Positions 12,165 to 25,364 of a DNA stretch of 64,000 nt are shown piece after piece. How positions within the stretch are numbered: the first letter of the stretch is position 1; each line of letters opens with the position of its first letter. The DNA comes from Syngnathus acus. Its lineage: Eukaryota; Chordata; Actinopteri; Syngnathiformes; Syngnathidae. The translations under genes were made by a program, and so were the position numbers. The stretch spans positions 13,257,976-13,321,975 of the forward strand of contig NC_051089.1 in the NCBI RefSeq assembly GCF_901709675.1. Direction: 5' to 3'. The notes under the pieces were generated by a model that ran no database searches, was not told the origin of the DNA, and worked only from the letters and a program-made list of their open reading frames with translations.

Positions 12165-15100
12165 TGTCCCTGTTGGGACTGTATTACTGTATCCATTAAT
12201 GCAGCCGCTGCACTCTGCATTATTCGCATGACTATTACTGATCTGTATTCCACATTATTGAACACTAAAAGACCTCAAGGATTCTCTGGATCATTTGCAC
12301 AATCGTCATTGCATCATGTGTCATACCCAAAGCCTGAATATAACCACTACTTCATCTTCACAAATGGATTTTTTGACAGTTTGACTTTTAGGGCCTGATG
12401 CAATGCAGCATTTACATTTTGAGGCACTACTGAATACCAATTGAGCTTGAACGACATGCGCACTCGATGCTTCCTTGCTAATCATGGAGAGATATGTTAC
12501 GTTACTGCAACCAGCAAATCAAGTATACTACTGTACAGTAGTCACGGGAGAGTCGAGGCTGTTAATAGGACATTTACAAACGACACACACAAGGATATCA
12601 AACACTGATAAATATACATTTTTCAAATATAGAGCAAGCTTTGTTATGATGCTGTAGCCAGATGACAATTAATTTGCACTCGTTTGATTCATGCTGTCAT
12701 CTTCTCAGTGGCAGAGCTGTTCGTTTCACTAACTGGATTATGACAAATCGTGTAATAAATAAAACAAAAGTATACTGGCAGTGCTACAACCAAGTCTGCA
12801 TTGGTTGGTATATTTAATAAAAATAAATATCAAGAAAAACATAATATTCCAAAGCACATTCACATCTTTTTTTTGTTTTAATTAATATGACCGTTTGATG
12901 TCAGTTGTTTGGTGTGCAGAATAGATTTTCCACATTAAATTTCATGCAGCAAACCCTAAAATATCTCTCTGTGCCATTGTTCTGTTTTACAAGCTGCAAC
13001 CCAATTTACAAGAGGCGTCTTCAGTATTCAATGTCTGGTGATGCAAATTTCCCTGTCGGTCACGTAGTATATATTTTGAAGCCTTTTGTACCATGTTTGT
13101 TTATCTCTCGTGAGTGCCAGAAGGATTGTGACCTTTCACATCCACCCCAGTGACTTGACTGCGGCAACAGCTTGGAAAGATCAGTGCCGTGGTGTATTGT
13201 TGTAGCCCCTCGACGAGTTAAATGATTAAACTGCAGGAAGCAACGTTTAATGGTGCATTAACAAAGCGCAAGTTAAAATGAGGATTGGCCTCATTTCTCG
13301 CTCCTTTAGAACACTCTACTGTGATGTGTGACTTTTCAGTGCAACCCACCTCTGCCCTCATTTTCAAAATTGGGTATTTTTAAGAGCATCAACATATTTA
13401 CACACGCAGCTACGGTTATGATACTTTTGGAGTAATACACTCACATAAATTCTCTATAGATGTTTACCGAATATAATGTTGCTTAATTCGACAAACTACG
13501 ATGCAGTTCATTTGAATAAATTTGCATTAAATGCAAATTTGCTTTGCTTCTTGTAGGAAAATGGTTCGTTCATCCAAATGGGCTGGGTTTAATCCTTTCA
13601 TCAACAGTAATTATTTTGTTATTGATGACTCTGGATTAATGAATTGTTCTGCATAAATAATAAAAGTAAAAAGATTTTTTATAATGGCTTCACGGGAGTG
13701 AAAAAAACATTTGGTGAAAAGCTTGTTCCCTTGGTTTGAGACCTTGTCATTTCTTTGCCTTTTGCCTTTGAAAAATATTTCAGAGTTACTATGTGGCATT
13801 CTGCGCCATCAGTTTTGTAACATCTTGACACTTTTTAGCATATTGACAGGCTTATTTTTATTCTATTGTGTGGTTTCATGCCAGCAACATAATAAGAAGC
13901 CTTTAACTGTTTATATACGTACATCTTTATGTTTGGAAATTCAACACATGCAAATAGTACAATTATTGTTCATCTAACTAAAACAACAATTCCAGTCTTG
14001 GGTCTTGATGTCAAATTCATTTACTAAGTGTTATCAAAAAGAATGAAATTGAATTTAGCTGCTAAAATGTTTGACACAACCTCAATTTAGATCGTAATCA
14101 TTTAATTCCATTTAAATTGATTTGACTCAGCTGGAGGGGAAAATGAACCTGTCCAAAGCCTCAAATGTAATACGAACATTTCCGAGCAGGTCATTTAATT
14201 GATTTCAGCACCCTGCCAAATATGTTGACTCCAAACTGCTGAGCTGTTGTGTGGATCAGAACAAACTTGGGGAAGGAAAAGGAACTGGATTGTCTATACC
14301 ATGCTCCTAAGTGCATGGAATGTGTGAAAATAAAGCAAAGTAAGCAATGGAGGAGAAAAAAGTCAGTTCAGGTTCTAGCCCGTATTATCTGAATCAATTG
14401 TTTTTGTTTTCATTGTTGCAAAGTTAACAAATGTGTCCATCCACAGTGTGATGTGTGGCTTAACATATTAATTGGAGTGTCGGTGACGGCATACGTTGGC
14501 TAACTTCTAAGCAGTCGGCGTAGGTTGAGTTCCTATTACATGATGTGGTTGTCTTTCTCTAAATCTGCGCTGTGATAGACTCCAAGCTGTCTTTGTGAAG
14601 TGTGGAACTTCCAAAGTCAAACACAATCCACTCTGTGTTGTTGATTGATTACCTCACTGATGAGTTGATCTTTAGTTTACTATTCGTTAAGCAATATATG
14701 GATTTTATTCATTTTGACTGTATGCTATAGAAAAAGTAAACCACACAAATGTTTTTTCACATCAGAGTTTGTCAAAGTTCGTCCAAGGTTGCAAATGTTG
14801 GCAAAGCGTATGGCAACTGTTTTACTGATTTTCCTTGTCGCAAGGGAAAAGTGCAGGTGAACCTCCGGCAGTCGTTTGGCAAACATTTGTGACTTTGAAT
14901 GACGAGGACAAAACATTCGTTCAAAAACATTCAGTAAGATAGGGGCTTAAGATGGTATGAAACCTTTTTTCTTTAGAAGGGTTTCCCACACCAGCTACAG
15001 TAGTCCTGACCAGTCTATAAACATGCATTTTTGGATGAAGTGATGAACTGTAAAGTTAAACAGAGCAGTGAAGTTCTATTCTATTCTATTCTATTCTATT

Positions 15101-16315
15101 CAAGATCTGTGGGGTGAAGGTTCCAATGTGTGTATTTAAATCCAAGTCCACTTAGAAACAACCACAGTTTATTTTTGCCCACAATTGAAGATTTTATATA
15201 TGGAAAATAAATAAATACAAATTCTCATACAAACAATACATATAGTTACAGTGGGGGGGGTCATGCAAATTGAATATTGATATGCATTAAGGGTGGGAAC
15301 ATCAAGAGAGGTAACACAAATCAAAAACTTCAATCAGTGATATGGCGTGCAGAATACACAGCATTATTTTTGAACAGTGCTGCACCCCATTACTGTGCCG
15401 TAAAGTGCTGCTTTTGATTGATCGTGTCATATTTTAGAGCAAAGTTAAATTAGAACAAAGCTGAATTAGAACAAAGCCCACCTGTCACCAATGGATTAAA
15501 CAACAACAAAAAGTTACATACGTACCTCTTGGGTTATAGTTGGATGTTCTAACCAAACTGGCGCTTATGAATCAAAATTAGACCACATTCATTAGTGCTA
15601 GTCTATCTGGCAAAAAAAACATGTGACAATATGTTTTTATTTTGTTTGACTGGCTAACAAAACATCTACAAAACAATTATTCTCCCCAAGTATAAAAAAT
15701 ATATTGACATTAGAGACACTCGCTGAATGAAGGTCGTCACTAAAAGTCAAAAAAGCTCATGAGAAGAATTGCAATGAAATTTGGAAGAAGTTTGTTACAC
15801 TACTGTGCATTTCACAATCTCTGCTTGGTATGCTGTAGGTGAATGTGATGTAACGCTCAGAGGTGCATCACCACTGTACAAAAGAAGTCTTGTATCTCTC
15901 AACGTGTAGAGGTCATAGAATGTTTGGGAAGATATTATTGATGCAACTATCACACAACCAAATATTTAACTTCATGGAATACCAAAACCTCAGTCTGTGA
16001 GTACAACAGCTACTTGAAATATTGTTTTCTTTGAGAGCCATGTCTTGTTATGGCTAACAGCAACCGAAAGCACAACTTAAGACGGACGGTGATGGAAGGA
16101 TGATTATTTTAATGAATGACGACAGAGGATAGATTGGCAAAATAGGGTCAGCTTAAGGTAGCATGCCAAAACTAATGCATTTAGTTTATATTTGCATAAA
16201 ACTTTCTTTCAGGTGCTCATCAACCTTGGTATGCTGATGGAAGATAATTGTTTGTATTGGCTTCTCATTTTATTTTGTAAACACATTAATGTTGTTCAGG
16301 CACAATTATAAACTC
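12165..16315. other. Gene-free stretch
   Basis: No supported gene. It contains only short frames without domains, one pentanucleotide microsatellite (listed separately), and a G run near 15252. Confidence 0.45.
15074..15101. repeat. (TTCTA)n microsatellite
   Basis: About five perfect ttcta units in tandem. Confidence 0.95.
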
Positions 16316-16317
16316 CA

Positions 16318-16720
16318 ATTTCAATAAAGTCCCAACATTTGTTAAAATGTCAAAAAAAGAGATTACAAATATTTGCAAATCCTTTTCAATCAACGTCCAA
16401 ATGAATACACAGATATGTTTTGGAGCAACATATCCAGGCAAATTATTTTCAGATATTGCAAGCGCGAGACTGGCCGAAAAGCAGTCCAGTCCTGTGTGGC
16501 AAATTGTGAAACAGAAAATATGATACTAAAAACCCCGGACGATTAAATTGCACAACAAGCAAGAATGGAAAAAAATCCACCAACAAAGCTTCAGTGTCCT
16601 CAGTTCCCAAAGGCTTATTAAGCTGTTGGAACGGAGATGTAACACAGTGGTAAACATGTCCTCCCAACATTTTGGAATGCGTTGCAGGCATTAAATTAAA
16701 AACAAGGTATTTTTTTCATC
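16318..16720 (-). mobile_element. Decayed Tc1-like DNA transposon, copy A
   Basis: Read on the minus strand, the segment has the landmarks of a very common fish Tc1-like repeat: accactgtgttacat, tttgggaactgagga, ttccattcttgcttg, and ggactgc followed by ggccagtc. The left edge (atttgcaaatccttttcaat) is the usual terminal-repeat text. Most of the interior is deleted. The minus frame at 16449-16691 lies in it and is not a gene. Another copy in the opposite orientation lies at 37080-37600. Exact ends are uncertain. Confidence 0.7.
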
Positions 16721-16919
16721 CAGAAATTCTATCAGTGGCACTTATTTAAATGTATTTAAAATCCTTTTCACGTGGTATGGTAAAGGAGGGTCTAAAAATA
16801 GATGGCATTGATTGAGTTTTAAAATCATTGAGACTTCAAATCAAGTATGCAGTTGACCCGAAATCTTATTTTGGCAATGTCATTCAACAAACTCCCTGTC
16901 GAAAGATCCATGTGTCTTT

Positions 16920-17041
16920 CTACTTTATCTGACGCCGAGGAAGGTTGGCCATTTGAATGTTGTCTCCTTGTAGTCCCTGGTTGTAATAAGCTGAGCCACC
17001 AAAATTCAGATCCAATGGTTCACCGTTGTCCAATCTCAGAA
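16920..17041 (-). CDS. muc15: muc15 coding exon 3 (cytoplasmic C-terminus)
   Basis: The minus-strand acceptor is ttcattttccag before TTCTGAGATTGG. The frame gives (V)LRLDNGEPLDLNFGG...NLPRRQIK and stops at TAG (16920-16922). LRLDN and the following YYN motif are the most conserved part of MUC15 tails. The 3' UTR continues to lower coordinates. I could not fix the polyadenylation site. Confidence 0.93.
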
Positions 17042-20000
17042 CTGGAAAATGAACATGGACATAAAAAGGTTACATACGATGAGCTATAAAACTAATATTT
17101 AAAGAAAAGAAAATTCAAGCACTGGTTGTGTATCATCAGTTGTCTAGTGAATGTTCTCACTGAACAGAGGTCAAAGACTCAAGACAAAGATTTTTCTCAT
17201 GTCAAATATGTGTTTTGTCTCAATACAAGTTTGGGAACACTAAATTACCGAATGGAAGGTGAGTGACGTTTCATAAAAATAACTTAAAGGGCGCAAATCA
17301 AAGTGTTTTTTCTCATTCGCTTGAAATGGACTGCACTAGTCATGCACTATAGTCTTGAAATGGCAGAACGTACACCTGCTTTGTGAAGTACACTGTTCAC
17401 ATATTTACAAATCAAATGTGTCTGACGTCCATCCAAATGCACGTTCAACCAGCTGTCTATCCTGCGCCAGCATTTAGATGTGGTCTGAGTCGGCTCATCC
17501 AACAACATGCTGCACCGGCACGCCCAGCTTGGTCTGCCAATTGGCCTACTCAAGCCTTGCCCTCACACAAAATTAGGATTTGTTCCCGCTGTCTACAAAA
17601 ATACAGCCCAAATTGTCCAATTTTCTAGTGGCGCTACGTTCCATTCTTCTTTTATCATTTAATAATTGGTGACTTCTTGTCCACTTTGACATCTGTGTCC
17701 TACTTTGCAACCAGCCATATTTCAATTTCTATGGTTGTGACGTGGAGTTCATCTATTCCGTTACTGCCAAACCAAGGTCTTGTACATTGAAGAGAATTTG
17801 TCATTAATCTGCAATCACTGTAAGAATGTTTCATACTCCATAGTATATATCGTGCCATTTATTTAGTGAATATAAGTTATGCATGATTGAAGTGGCCTTA
17901 ATTAAAAAAAGCTCTCAAAAGCCTTACACTTGATTTCATTGTGATGCAAGTAAACTCAGAAATTCATAGACCTACTTAAGAGATTTAATACAACAGCATG
18001 ATCTTTTATTTTCATTGTGTACCTACATTTAGTTTTTGACTTTAGCAAGAAGGTTAAGCATGTAATTCTAGTTAATAAGTGACATTTCTTGCTTGATTGC
18101 AAATTGCCTTGGTACATGCCCCTATTTATACGCACTGTGAGATCATTACACGTGTGTGTGTGCATGCATGCGTGTGTGTGCAATTTAAATTATGAACAAA
18201 TGTCAGTGTTGTTGTCAATGTGCTGTTTCAAACTGTTACAGAGTTAGTCCAAGTAAAACTGATTGTGTAATGAGCAACCAACATACTTTCTGCCCATCAC
18301 TATCAGACTGTACAACAGCAGTGTTGGCCAAAACTCTTAGACTCGATGCCTGGTTTTATCAGCTGCTCTTTTTTTTGTGTTAGTTAGTTAGTTAGTTAGT
18401 TGGCGAGTTAGTTGGCGAGTTAGCTAGCGAGTTCATTAGTTTGTTTTTTATCTAGCTCAAAATAACAAAAAACACCAGGCCACTTTTATACTTGAAGTGG
18501 TTTTGCATACAGTAACCGTTTCTACTGTGTATTCAGATTAACCTTTTTTTTTTCTTATTTTTAGACCCAATATTAGACAGACCTTATTTGTCCATTGTCT
18601 ACTTTATCTGTATATGACTCCTATGCATTATGATGTATTGTATCATCTTACCTGGTTCAGAGGGGAACTCCTCAACCAGTTTTCTGTGTGAGAAACCTTT
18701 GATGTGTCTTTTTTTCAGGATGATGTATGCCACCAGTCCCACTAAGGATACAACCACTGCTGTTCCTAATATAGCTCCCCACGCTTCATTTCGTTTGTTC
18801 CTGCTGGTCTCGGATGGCCACCCTTCAGAATAAGATAAGGAAACGAAGGGTTAGAAGGAAGGACGAAAAGAGATTTCATCAATGTAGTATTTTGTAACTT
18901 TGGCTGAAACATGCTTTGAATATCTTTACGAGACAGACCACTCAATTGATCTGAATATTATCTCTTAATGATGAAACTCATTCACTGCCAGTGATGTATA
19001 GTTGTGTCTTTTCAGGATGCAGACATCTAACCCCAACTCCATTGGGGGTCAGAAAATATTTGGCAGTGAATGAGTTAAACTTAGCCCACTGGAAATGCAC
19101 ACAAATACCAACCTCGCTCACCATATTCAGATTACAAGTAGGAACATTACTAAGGAAAAAACACATTTAGAATTGTGGATTTTTTGCTCTTATTATGCTC
19201 CTTTTTTTTCCTTTTTTTTAAATTTTTCATATTTTAGCTTTTCCAGTCAGAGGTCGCCACAGTGCCTCATACTTTTCCATTAAAGCCGAGCTTTTTCATC
19301 CTGCTCTATAACACCAGCTGCCCTCACGTCTTCCCTCACTACTAATCTATCAATCTTCTCTCTGGTCTTCCTCTAGTTCTCTTTCCTAGCAGCACCATCT
19401 TCATCCTCCTTCTACCGATATACTCGCGACCTCTCTTCTCTTTAAAGTCATCCACTCTTGCTATCCCTTCTCTTAGTAGCGTCGCTTCCAGTCTAATGCA
19501 TGCACATATATTTTTTATTGCTTTTGAATGAGGCTAATCAAAAACTAATTTAATGTCTATTTCGTCCCAACCTGCCTGGATAACAATTCTGTGCCTTGAG
19601 CAACCCAGTCCAGGTCCAGCGGAGACTAACTCTCTGGAAGAAACGGTGAGGAACTAAAATTGCTTAAACTCAAAAGGATTTATTTCATGTTTTTATTCAT
19701 GTATTTAGTTTTCCCTCTTTAGAAAAACTGTTCTGAAGCAGTTTGTTTTAACGTTAAAGGCACACATCTTTGGACTTGGACTTACACTTGTATGGCACTT
19801 TTCTACCTTCAGTACTGATACACTTTTACCTCGTATACGTATTGATCATCAGGATCAACTTGGGTTCATATCTTGGTCAAGGTCACTTCAACATTGTCAC
19901 ATTAGACAGAGAGTGAACCCCCAATCTTTAGATTGGGAGACGACCACTCTATGTGCATTGTAATGACATTCAAGATATATTATGTCGTAATCCAATCATA

Positions 20001-21454
20001 ATTATTGTTTAACGATGATTAAATTACTTTTTTAAAGTTGATTTCACACTCGCTATCACTATGCAGATAGTATGAATTTGAAAATCATTTATATGCTGGT
20101 GTAGCTGCAGATCAGGTATCTCTGAAATCCAGCTCTTTATTTCAGGGGTTTTTTTTCCACTGAAATAATGTATCATTGTTCCTGCTGAGTAAGATGTTAT
20201 AAAAGGAGCCTTCAGGCAAAATAGGGAGCTGAAACCTAAGCCCAAGCCTTTTCTATTGAAAGAAGGGATGTTTGTCCTCAGCTTGTGGAAAACTAAATGA
20301 ATATAGGTGAGATGGTGGACAGAATAAAGTAACCAAATAAGTGACAACTGATAGCTACTGTATGATTTTAAACAATGAGTTTGAATATCAAACTTCAAAC
20401 TTAAAAATGATCGTGAGAGGATTATGTCACTATAAAGTTCCCCAGTTCTGCTTCAATCCGTTACACCTAAATTGAGGATCAACCTTTTGGGCCAACTAGA
20501 GTATAATAGTATTAATGCCACTTGGGTTTTTTTTCAATCTGGTATCATATTTAGGTTTCAGTTCTCAGTGACCTTAGACAAAATTTGTGTGTGGACAAAA
20601 ACAAGAAATTCGGGTTTCAACAAAATTTGGACAGCCAAAAATGCAACTCTACCTGTGTTTGAGCTGCTCCCCGAAGATGCCTGTTTATCTGTCAAGTTGC
20701 CTTCAGGTGTTTCAGGAGCAACGGTTGTCACAGTGGTGGGTTCCAGGGGAAAAGGGTCTGGTGATGAAGATGTTGCAGATGTTGTGTTCATCTCTGTTGC
20801 TGCCGTGGTTGTCACATTGGTTTCATTGGATTCTGTTACGTTGGTTGACACCGTTTCATTCCCTGATGTTGTTATGGTTGTTGTCTTAATTGTTGTTGTG
20901 TTTGCTGTTGTGTTTTCATTGAAATCCAGGATCTCTGGTGCCAAGGTAGTGGTGTTGTTTGCATCGGTGTGATTGGAGAAATCAGGAGAAATGGTTGCGT
21001 TTTGATTGAGTAGATCAACATCCGGGATCGCAGCAGGTGTGGTTGAATTCATAAACCCCCCCTCGGTTTTGCTGACGTTACTTTGTTTTGATTCTGTGTT
21101 TGTGATGTTGGTTTTATCATCTGACAGTTCAGGTTGCACTGTTGAGGCATTTGGGGATGTGGGAGGCTCGGTAGTTATGGCAACATTCAGATCGTCGGAT
21201 GCTTCAATTTCATTCTGCTCGACGTCATTCTCTTCATCATATACTACACTGCTGGAATTGTTGCCTCTTCCCATATGAGACACATCACCTTCCTGCCCAT
21301 TTTCTCCTTCCTCGTTAGCAACAAGATCTTGCTGACGCAACCAGTCGTTATTAAAAGTGTGCACTGGAGAATCTGTTGTATTTTTGAGCGATACGAAATA
21401 AAAAGTATGAACAAATAGCAGCAGGTGTATGGTGATGATAAAATGCCTTTCCAT
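16920..21454 (-). CDS. muc15: Mucin-15 (single-pass membrane mucin), three coding exons
   Basis: The spliced CDS joins 21454-20653, 18822-18652 and 17041-16920 (1095 bases, 364 residues plus TAG). Residues 1-22 form a hydrophobic signal sequence (MERHFIITIHLLLFV...). Residues about 24-267 are a Ser/Thr-rich ectodomain with at least 15 N-x-S/T sequons (for example NNTTT, ENTTANTTT, NVTESNETNVT), consistent with heavy glycosylation. Residues 283-303 (GAILGTAVVVSLVGLVAYIIL) are the membrane helix, followed by KKR. The cytoplasmic tail has the MUC15 hallmark FSHRKL...EPVLRLDNGEP and ...FGGSAYYN. Human MUC15 is 334 residues with the same tail (FSHRRL, EPVLRLDN, SSYYN). Known role: a cell-surface glycoprotein linked to adhesion and signalling. 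In mammals it lies antisense in an ANO3 intron; no ano3 exon is visible here. All junctions keep frame (phases 1 and 1). Confidence 0.93.
18652..18822 (-). CDS. muc15: muc15 coding exon 2 (transmembrane)
   Basis: 171 bases between acceptor ...ttctgaag and donor CCAG|gtaagatg on the minus strand. It encodes the juxtamembrane stalk (GWPSETSRNKRNEAW), the membrane helix, and the basic start of the tail (KKRHIKGFSHRKL). The exon keeps phase 1 at both ends. Confidence 0.93.
19209..19495 (-). mobile_element. LINE 3' end in muc15 intron
   Basis: The minus strand contains LLGKRTRGRPERR, matching the GKRxRGRPxxRW motif near the end of many fish non-LTR retrotransposon polyproteins. It is followed by cactgtggcgacctctgac, the usual 3' tail text (GTGGCGACCCCTGA) of RTE-like fish LINEs. 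In-frame stops show it is dead. Clade assignment is inference. Confidence 0.65.
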
Positions 21455-21474
21455 TTCTTCCTTGTGGTATGCCC
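20653..21474 (-). CDS. muc15: muc15 coding exon 1 (signal peptide and mucin ectodomain)
   Basis: The acceptor tgtgttttag (minus strand) ends at 21475, so the exon starts at 21474 with 20 bases of 5' UTR. The ATG is at 21454-21452 in context GAAGAAATGG. Donor ACAG|gtagag lies at 20653/20652. An upstream extension of the frame to 21562 crosses the acceptor and is intronic, so the start at 21454 is preferred. The exon holds the whole Ser/Thr/Asn-rich ectodomain, as is usual for MUC15. Confidence 0.9.
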
Positions 21475-22104
21475 CTAAAACACACAAAAGATTATTGGTA
21501 TTAATAACAATTTGACGGATACCAACTGATTTGAACTCCTGAAAAAAAGGACCATTCTTCAAAAACCAGCACTATCAGAGAGACGAGGTTGAAACAAAAC
21601 ATTATGATTTAACACCAAAGTACTGCTGGAGCGGAGAGGTTATTCCGAGCAGGTGTGTTTTTATGGTGAACAAGTCACAAGTTGTCGTGACAACTCTGGC
21701 CTATTTTCACACACTGAACGAAGCAAACACCCACACAATCTCTTTATAGATGTACTGGTTATGGAAGTGAGGTTTTGAATGACATCAGTCCTGGAACTTT
21801 TTTGACTCACCTCATACTGTACGTTCCATGAAACCTTAGTGAAATAACATATAGAGATGAACTAAAATAAGCATGCAGTTAGATGCTGAAGACATTACAG
21901 TCCTTGTTTTGTTCACATGTTTAAAATGCAAGTGGTGGGTTGCTAATGGTCCCTCAAACTCTCAATTAAGCTCCTAAAATTTGCTTACAATACAGCAGAG
22001 AACATGCCAATACATCTGCGATACATTGAAGAATGTTAAATCTCCTTTATTAACGCATCTGATCTCATCGTCACATGTCACATTGTATTGCAGTCCCGCC
22101 CTTC

Positions 22105-22225
22105 CAAACATCTATTTTCTGTACTGGTTTTCCTCGTTAGGGTTGGAGTTGAGTTGGAGCCTATCCCAGCTGACTTTATAGGCGAGTTGCAGGGCAGACC
22201 CTGGATTGGTCAACCGCCAGTTGCA
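22105..22225 (+). repeat. Dispersed teleost repeat in muc15 5' UTR intron
   Basis: catctattttctgtactggtt... and gagcctatcccagctgactt are the signature phrases of one of the commonest dispersed repeats of fish genomes ('...GGAGCCTATCCCAGCTGACT...'). The copy is a fragment. I do not assign its parent family. Confidence 0.65.
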
Positions 22226-23049
22226 GTCCTGCCCATTACCCATCCCCTGTACTTGTTACACGTACCTATTTGATTTGTGGTCCAACTGTTAGTAAGATAA
22301 TACATCTTATGTTGAGCTTTTCATACAGTATACCCTTTGTGACATGTTTTAATCTTGCTCTTGATAGTAAATACGACCAAAAATAAAAATGGGGTAGGGA
22401 GGGGACTATAATTAGAGAAATTGAGACAATATAACAAATTCTAAATTGTAATTCAAGCTAACTGTGGAAAAATAAGAATCAAAGTGGACATATAACCTCA
22501 CTTAACTGACAAATGCAAAACAGTCATACATTTTTTTCATATGAATGCCCACTCACAAACTTCTGTACAACTGTAAGTACACCAACTCATTTGGTTTTGC
22601 CACCATTAAAATTAAATGGCTCAAATTGAGAGTTTTATTTAACTGTAATTATTTTTGTTTTTTAAATAATTGTACCCTCATTACTCTATTCTAAATTGTT
22701 TTTCTGTTTTGATTGTAGCTTTATTAACTACCTTGTCATGCTGCTCAGTGTTCATCAAAACATTAATCCTTAAATTGCAAATATAAAATAAACAGCCAGA
22801 TCATGGCCACATTTCGAACAATTTTTCTATTCTACGTTGATGTACTCTTCACTACTCAATTCTAAAATGTCAATGTGCGAGGATGTTTGAGCGTCTGTTG
22901 TTGTTACGGGTTCCTCTTAGAAATATTGACTCACATACTCCCACACAAGTTATTTATGAGAAAAGTGTCTATTGATCTTAGAGTTTGACATTTAGCTTGT
23001 ACTTTGCTGGACAATGAGACAAATCAAGCCTTCCCCAGTAAATCCTTAC

Positions 23050-23150
23050 CTTATTCTTGGGCTCTCTCATAGGAGAACAGGTGCTCCAGCAACAATTATC
23101 TTCGTTGAGTGATCAGCCCGAATGATTCAGCAGTCACCCTGTGAGAGGAG
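23050..23150 (-). other. muc15: Candidate muc15 5' untranslated exon
   Basis: On the minus strand a strong donor AATAAG|gtaagg ends at 23050, in the right place and orientation to splice to the acceptor at 21475. The upstream sequence (to about 23220) is more GC-rich than its surroundings. The 5' limit is a guess. Support comes only from the splice site and position. Confidence 0.4.
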
Positions 23151-23229
23151 GGAGCACTCACGCAAGGAACAACCTGCTAAACCTGCTTCTACGCCTCTCA
23201 ACAAAAGCGACACGCCCGCAACTGAATCC

Positions 23230-25360
23230 AATCTTATGCACGGATAGTACAAACATACATACATAAATAAGTGAACCCAGATTGCATGACAGAACTGTTA
23301 AATGTCAAGTTTGTATTGAAATAACTTGATTGTATCCTGGTTTGCAAGTTTGTGAATCAAGTGGGTGGAGCTTCTAACTTACAGGTCCCCCGAGTCTTTT
23401 CTGCCCCAATTGAGAGAAAGGAAGCGGCTGCTGTCGTCATAGCAACCCTAAGGTGCCTGACAAGCTCGAGTTTCATCCTTTCCCCTTTGTGTGCGGTGTA
23501 TATCAGTCTGCCAAGTGACTCAGCTGTTGAGAGTCAAATGAACCGTGATTGTTGTTGTTTCAGTTTCCTATGACTGCGTCACGATGTGGTTGAAATGAGA
23601 TTCCAGTGCTGAAGACAAGTGGATGAGTCGGTATTCGAGGATCCTGAGCTTTTGTGAAAAAGAAGGCCGTTTTATGTGGTGTATTTTCTTGATCTTATTA
23701 AGGGTAGAACAGCTAAAAGAACAGAGCAGTGCATATAAGATATAGAGACGACTGTTTTCCTTGCGGCATAAATACACACAATGCAGTCCCAAACAAAGAA
23801 ACCACTCCCTGGGTGGAGCTGCCTGCATGAAATTTGAAATATGATGTGCTTAGGTCAAACGCAATCACAACAGGACAAACATGCAACCTCTGCCACCCTG
23901 CTAGATGAATGAAATTTAATGAGGGAGCAGACGTGGGTCTTACAGCGTCAGCTATTTGTGCAAAAAATAAAAACATGACAGGAGTTCAATGAGACAGTCC
24001 ATGTGTGAATTTAAGGCCGGTAGGCCAAATCTGCACCCCTAACAATGCGGAACGTTGCACAACATCCAAAGCTGTCAATTATGTCTCTATCAAACATGTT
24101 TCAACAGACCAGTGGTGGATTTAGACTAGAATTTTACTAGTCTACACTTTTAACACACACAGCACACACACAGGCAGGTTGATTGAAATAGATAATAATC
24201 AAATGCATGAGGCAATTATGTAATGTCATGAGATTTTACATTTATACACATTAGATTTGCTGTTACAGCGAGCCTTATGAGGCCAACTATATATCACATG
24301 CAATGAAAGTAAGAGCCATGGTTTAAAAATTTAGTGTCGAATTTTACTTTCAAATGAACATTTATTGCATCTCATGAATTGTAAATCTATCTACCTTCAT
24401 TACTGTTACTGCGCTCTTGCTTAAGTTTCATTTATATTCACTATTAGCTAACATAGTTTTATAGTTAACATATTTCTATTTTACCCCTATTTTCAATTAA
24501 AAGTCTTCTCATGGTCCCATTGGTCCCATTTGGAAGCAATATTGTAAAGAGAAAACATGTTCTAAAAATATTTCTGTCGTTTCAATAAACGTTTAACTGT
24601 AGTAACCGAAGTTTCATGTTAACAGTAGCTGCAGGGAGGATTTGACTGTGACAATTTGACTGGAGACAACCATCCCCCACTGATTCTTATTCTCCTGCTT
24701 CTTATTCAAATGTTTCCTCTGATGGGCCAGCCAGGGGAAGTTAATTGTCATCATGCCTTCACGGCCTTGTGTGCAAACAACCCCCCCGATGTCAATAACT
24801 CCAACTGGTAGCTGCAGGCCTTCCAAAAGTGCTCAGTAGCTTCTTGCCATTGTTAGCCAGTTGCCTCAACACAGCCCATTTACAGTCCGCTGGCCACTGA
24901 GTCTCTTGCTAATAAATTTCAAAGTCATAGAAATTTTTTCCTTATCAGAGATGGGATTAAAAGGAGAATATCATTTGAACTCATCTGTACATCGCATTAA
25001 GGCTTCTTACGTATCGGTACAAATGGGACCTCAACAACGAGTTTGGTGAATCACATTATTTATTTAGAAATATGCATAAAAATGACCCCAATAAAAACAA
25101 AGACTTTGTCAACCTTGAACTCAAACATACTGTAATATTATCAATCTTCATGTAAAACACTAAATATATACATCCAGCTTGCCCTGCTCCAATTTTAGTT
25201 CTGAAAAGGGAGATGAATTATCTGACCTATATTATGGTTGGATAGTTCACTTTGAGCCATTAATAAATGAGGTGTGTATATATATATATATAAGAAAATA
25301 AATGAAGCCTAAACTGTAGGTTTTACCAGCAGTACTCTTGACAATATGTTTGTGCACTTG
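23230..25360. other. Gene-free stretch upstream of muc15
   Basis: No supported gene. Frames at 23352-23573 (plus) and 23568-23976 (minus) show no recognisable domain. I searched by eye for anoctamin-3 and SLC5A12 exons and saw none. Confidence 0.45.
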
Positions 25361-25364
25361 AGCA

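Noticed and set aside
11957-12265. Minus frame of 102 codons as a gene
   Set aside because: It covers a frameshifted LINE reverse-transcriptase fragment.
19570-19640. Possible extra minus-strand muc15 exon (ttcttccag ... ggcag|gttggg)
   Set aside because: In the phase required by the flanking exons it hits a TAG stop after two codons, and exons 1 and 2 already join in frame to give the expected protein.
20472-21278. Plus-strand frames of 166, 100 and 90 codons over the muc15 ectodomain
   Set aside because: They are antisense shadows of muc15 coding exon 1. The minus strand has the signal peptide, sequons and correct splice phases.
21455-21562. Upstream extension of the muc15 frame
   Set aside because: It crosses a good minus-strand acceptor (tgtgttttag) and has no signal-peptide character; the ATG at 21454 does.
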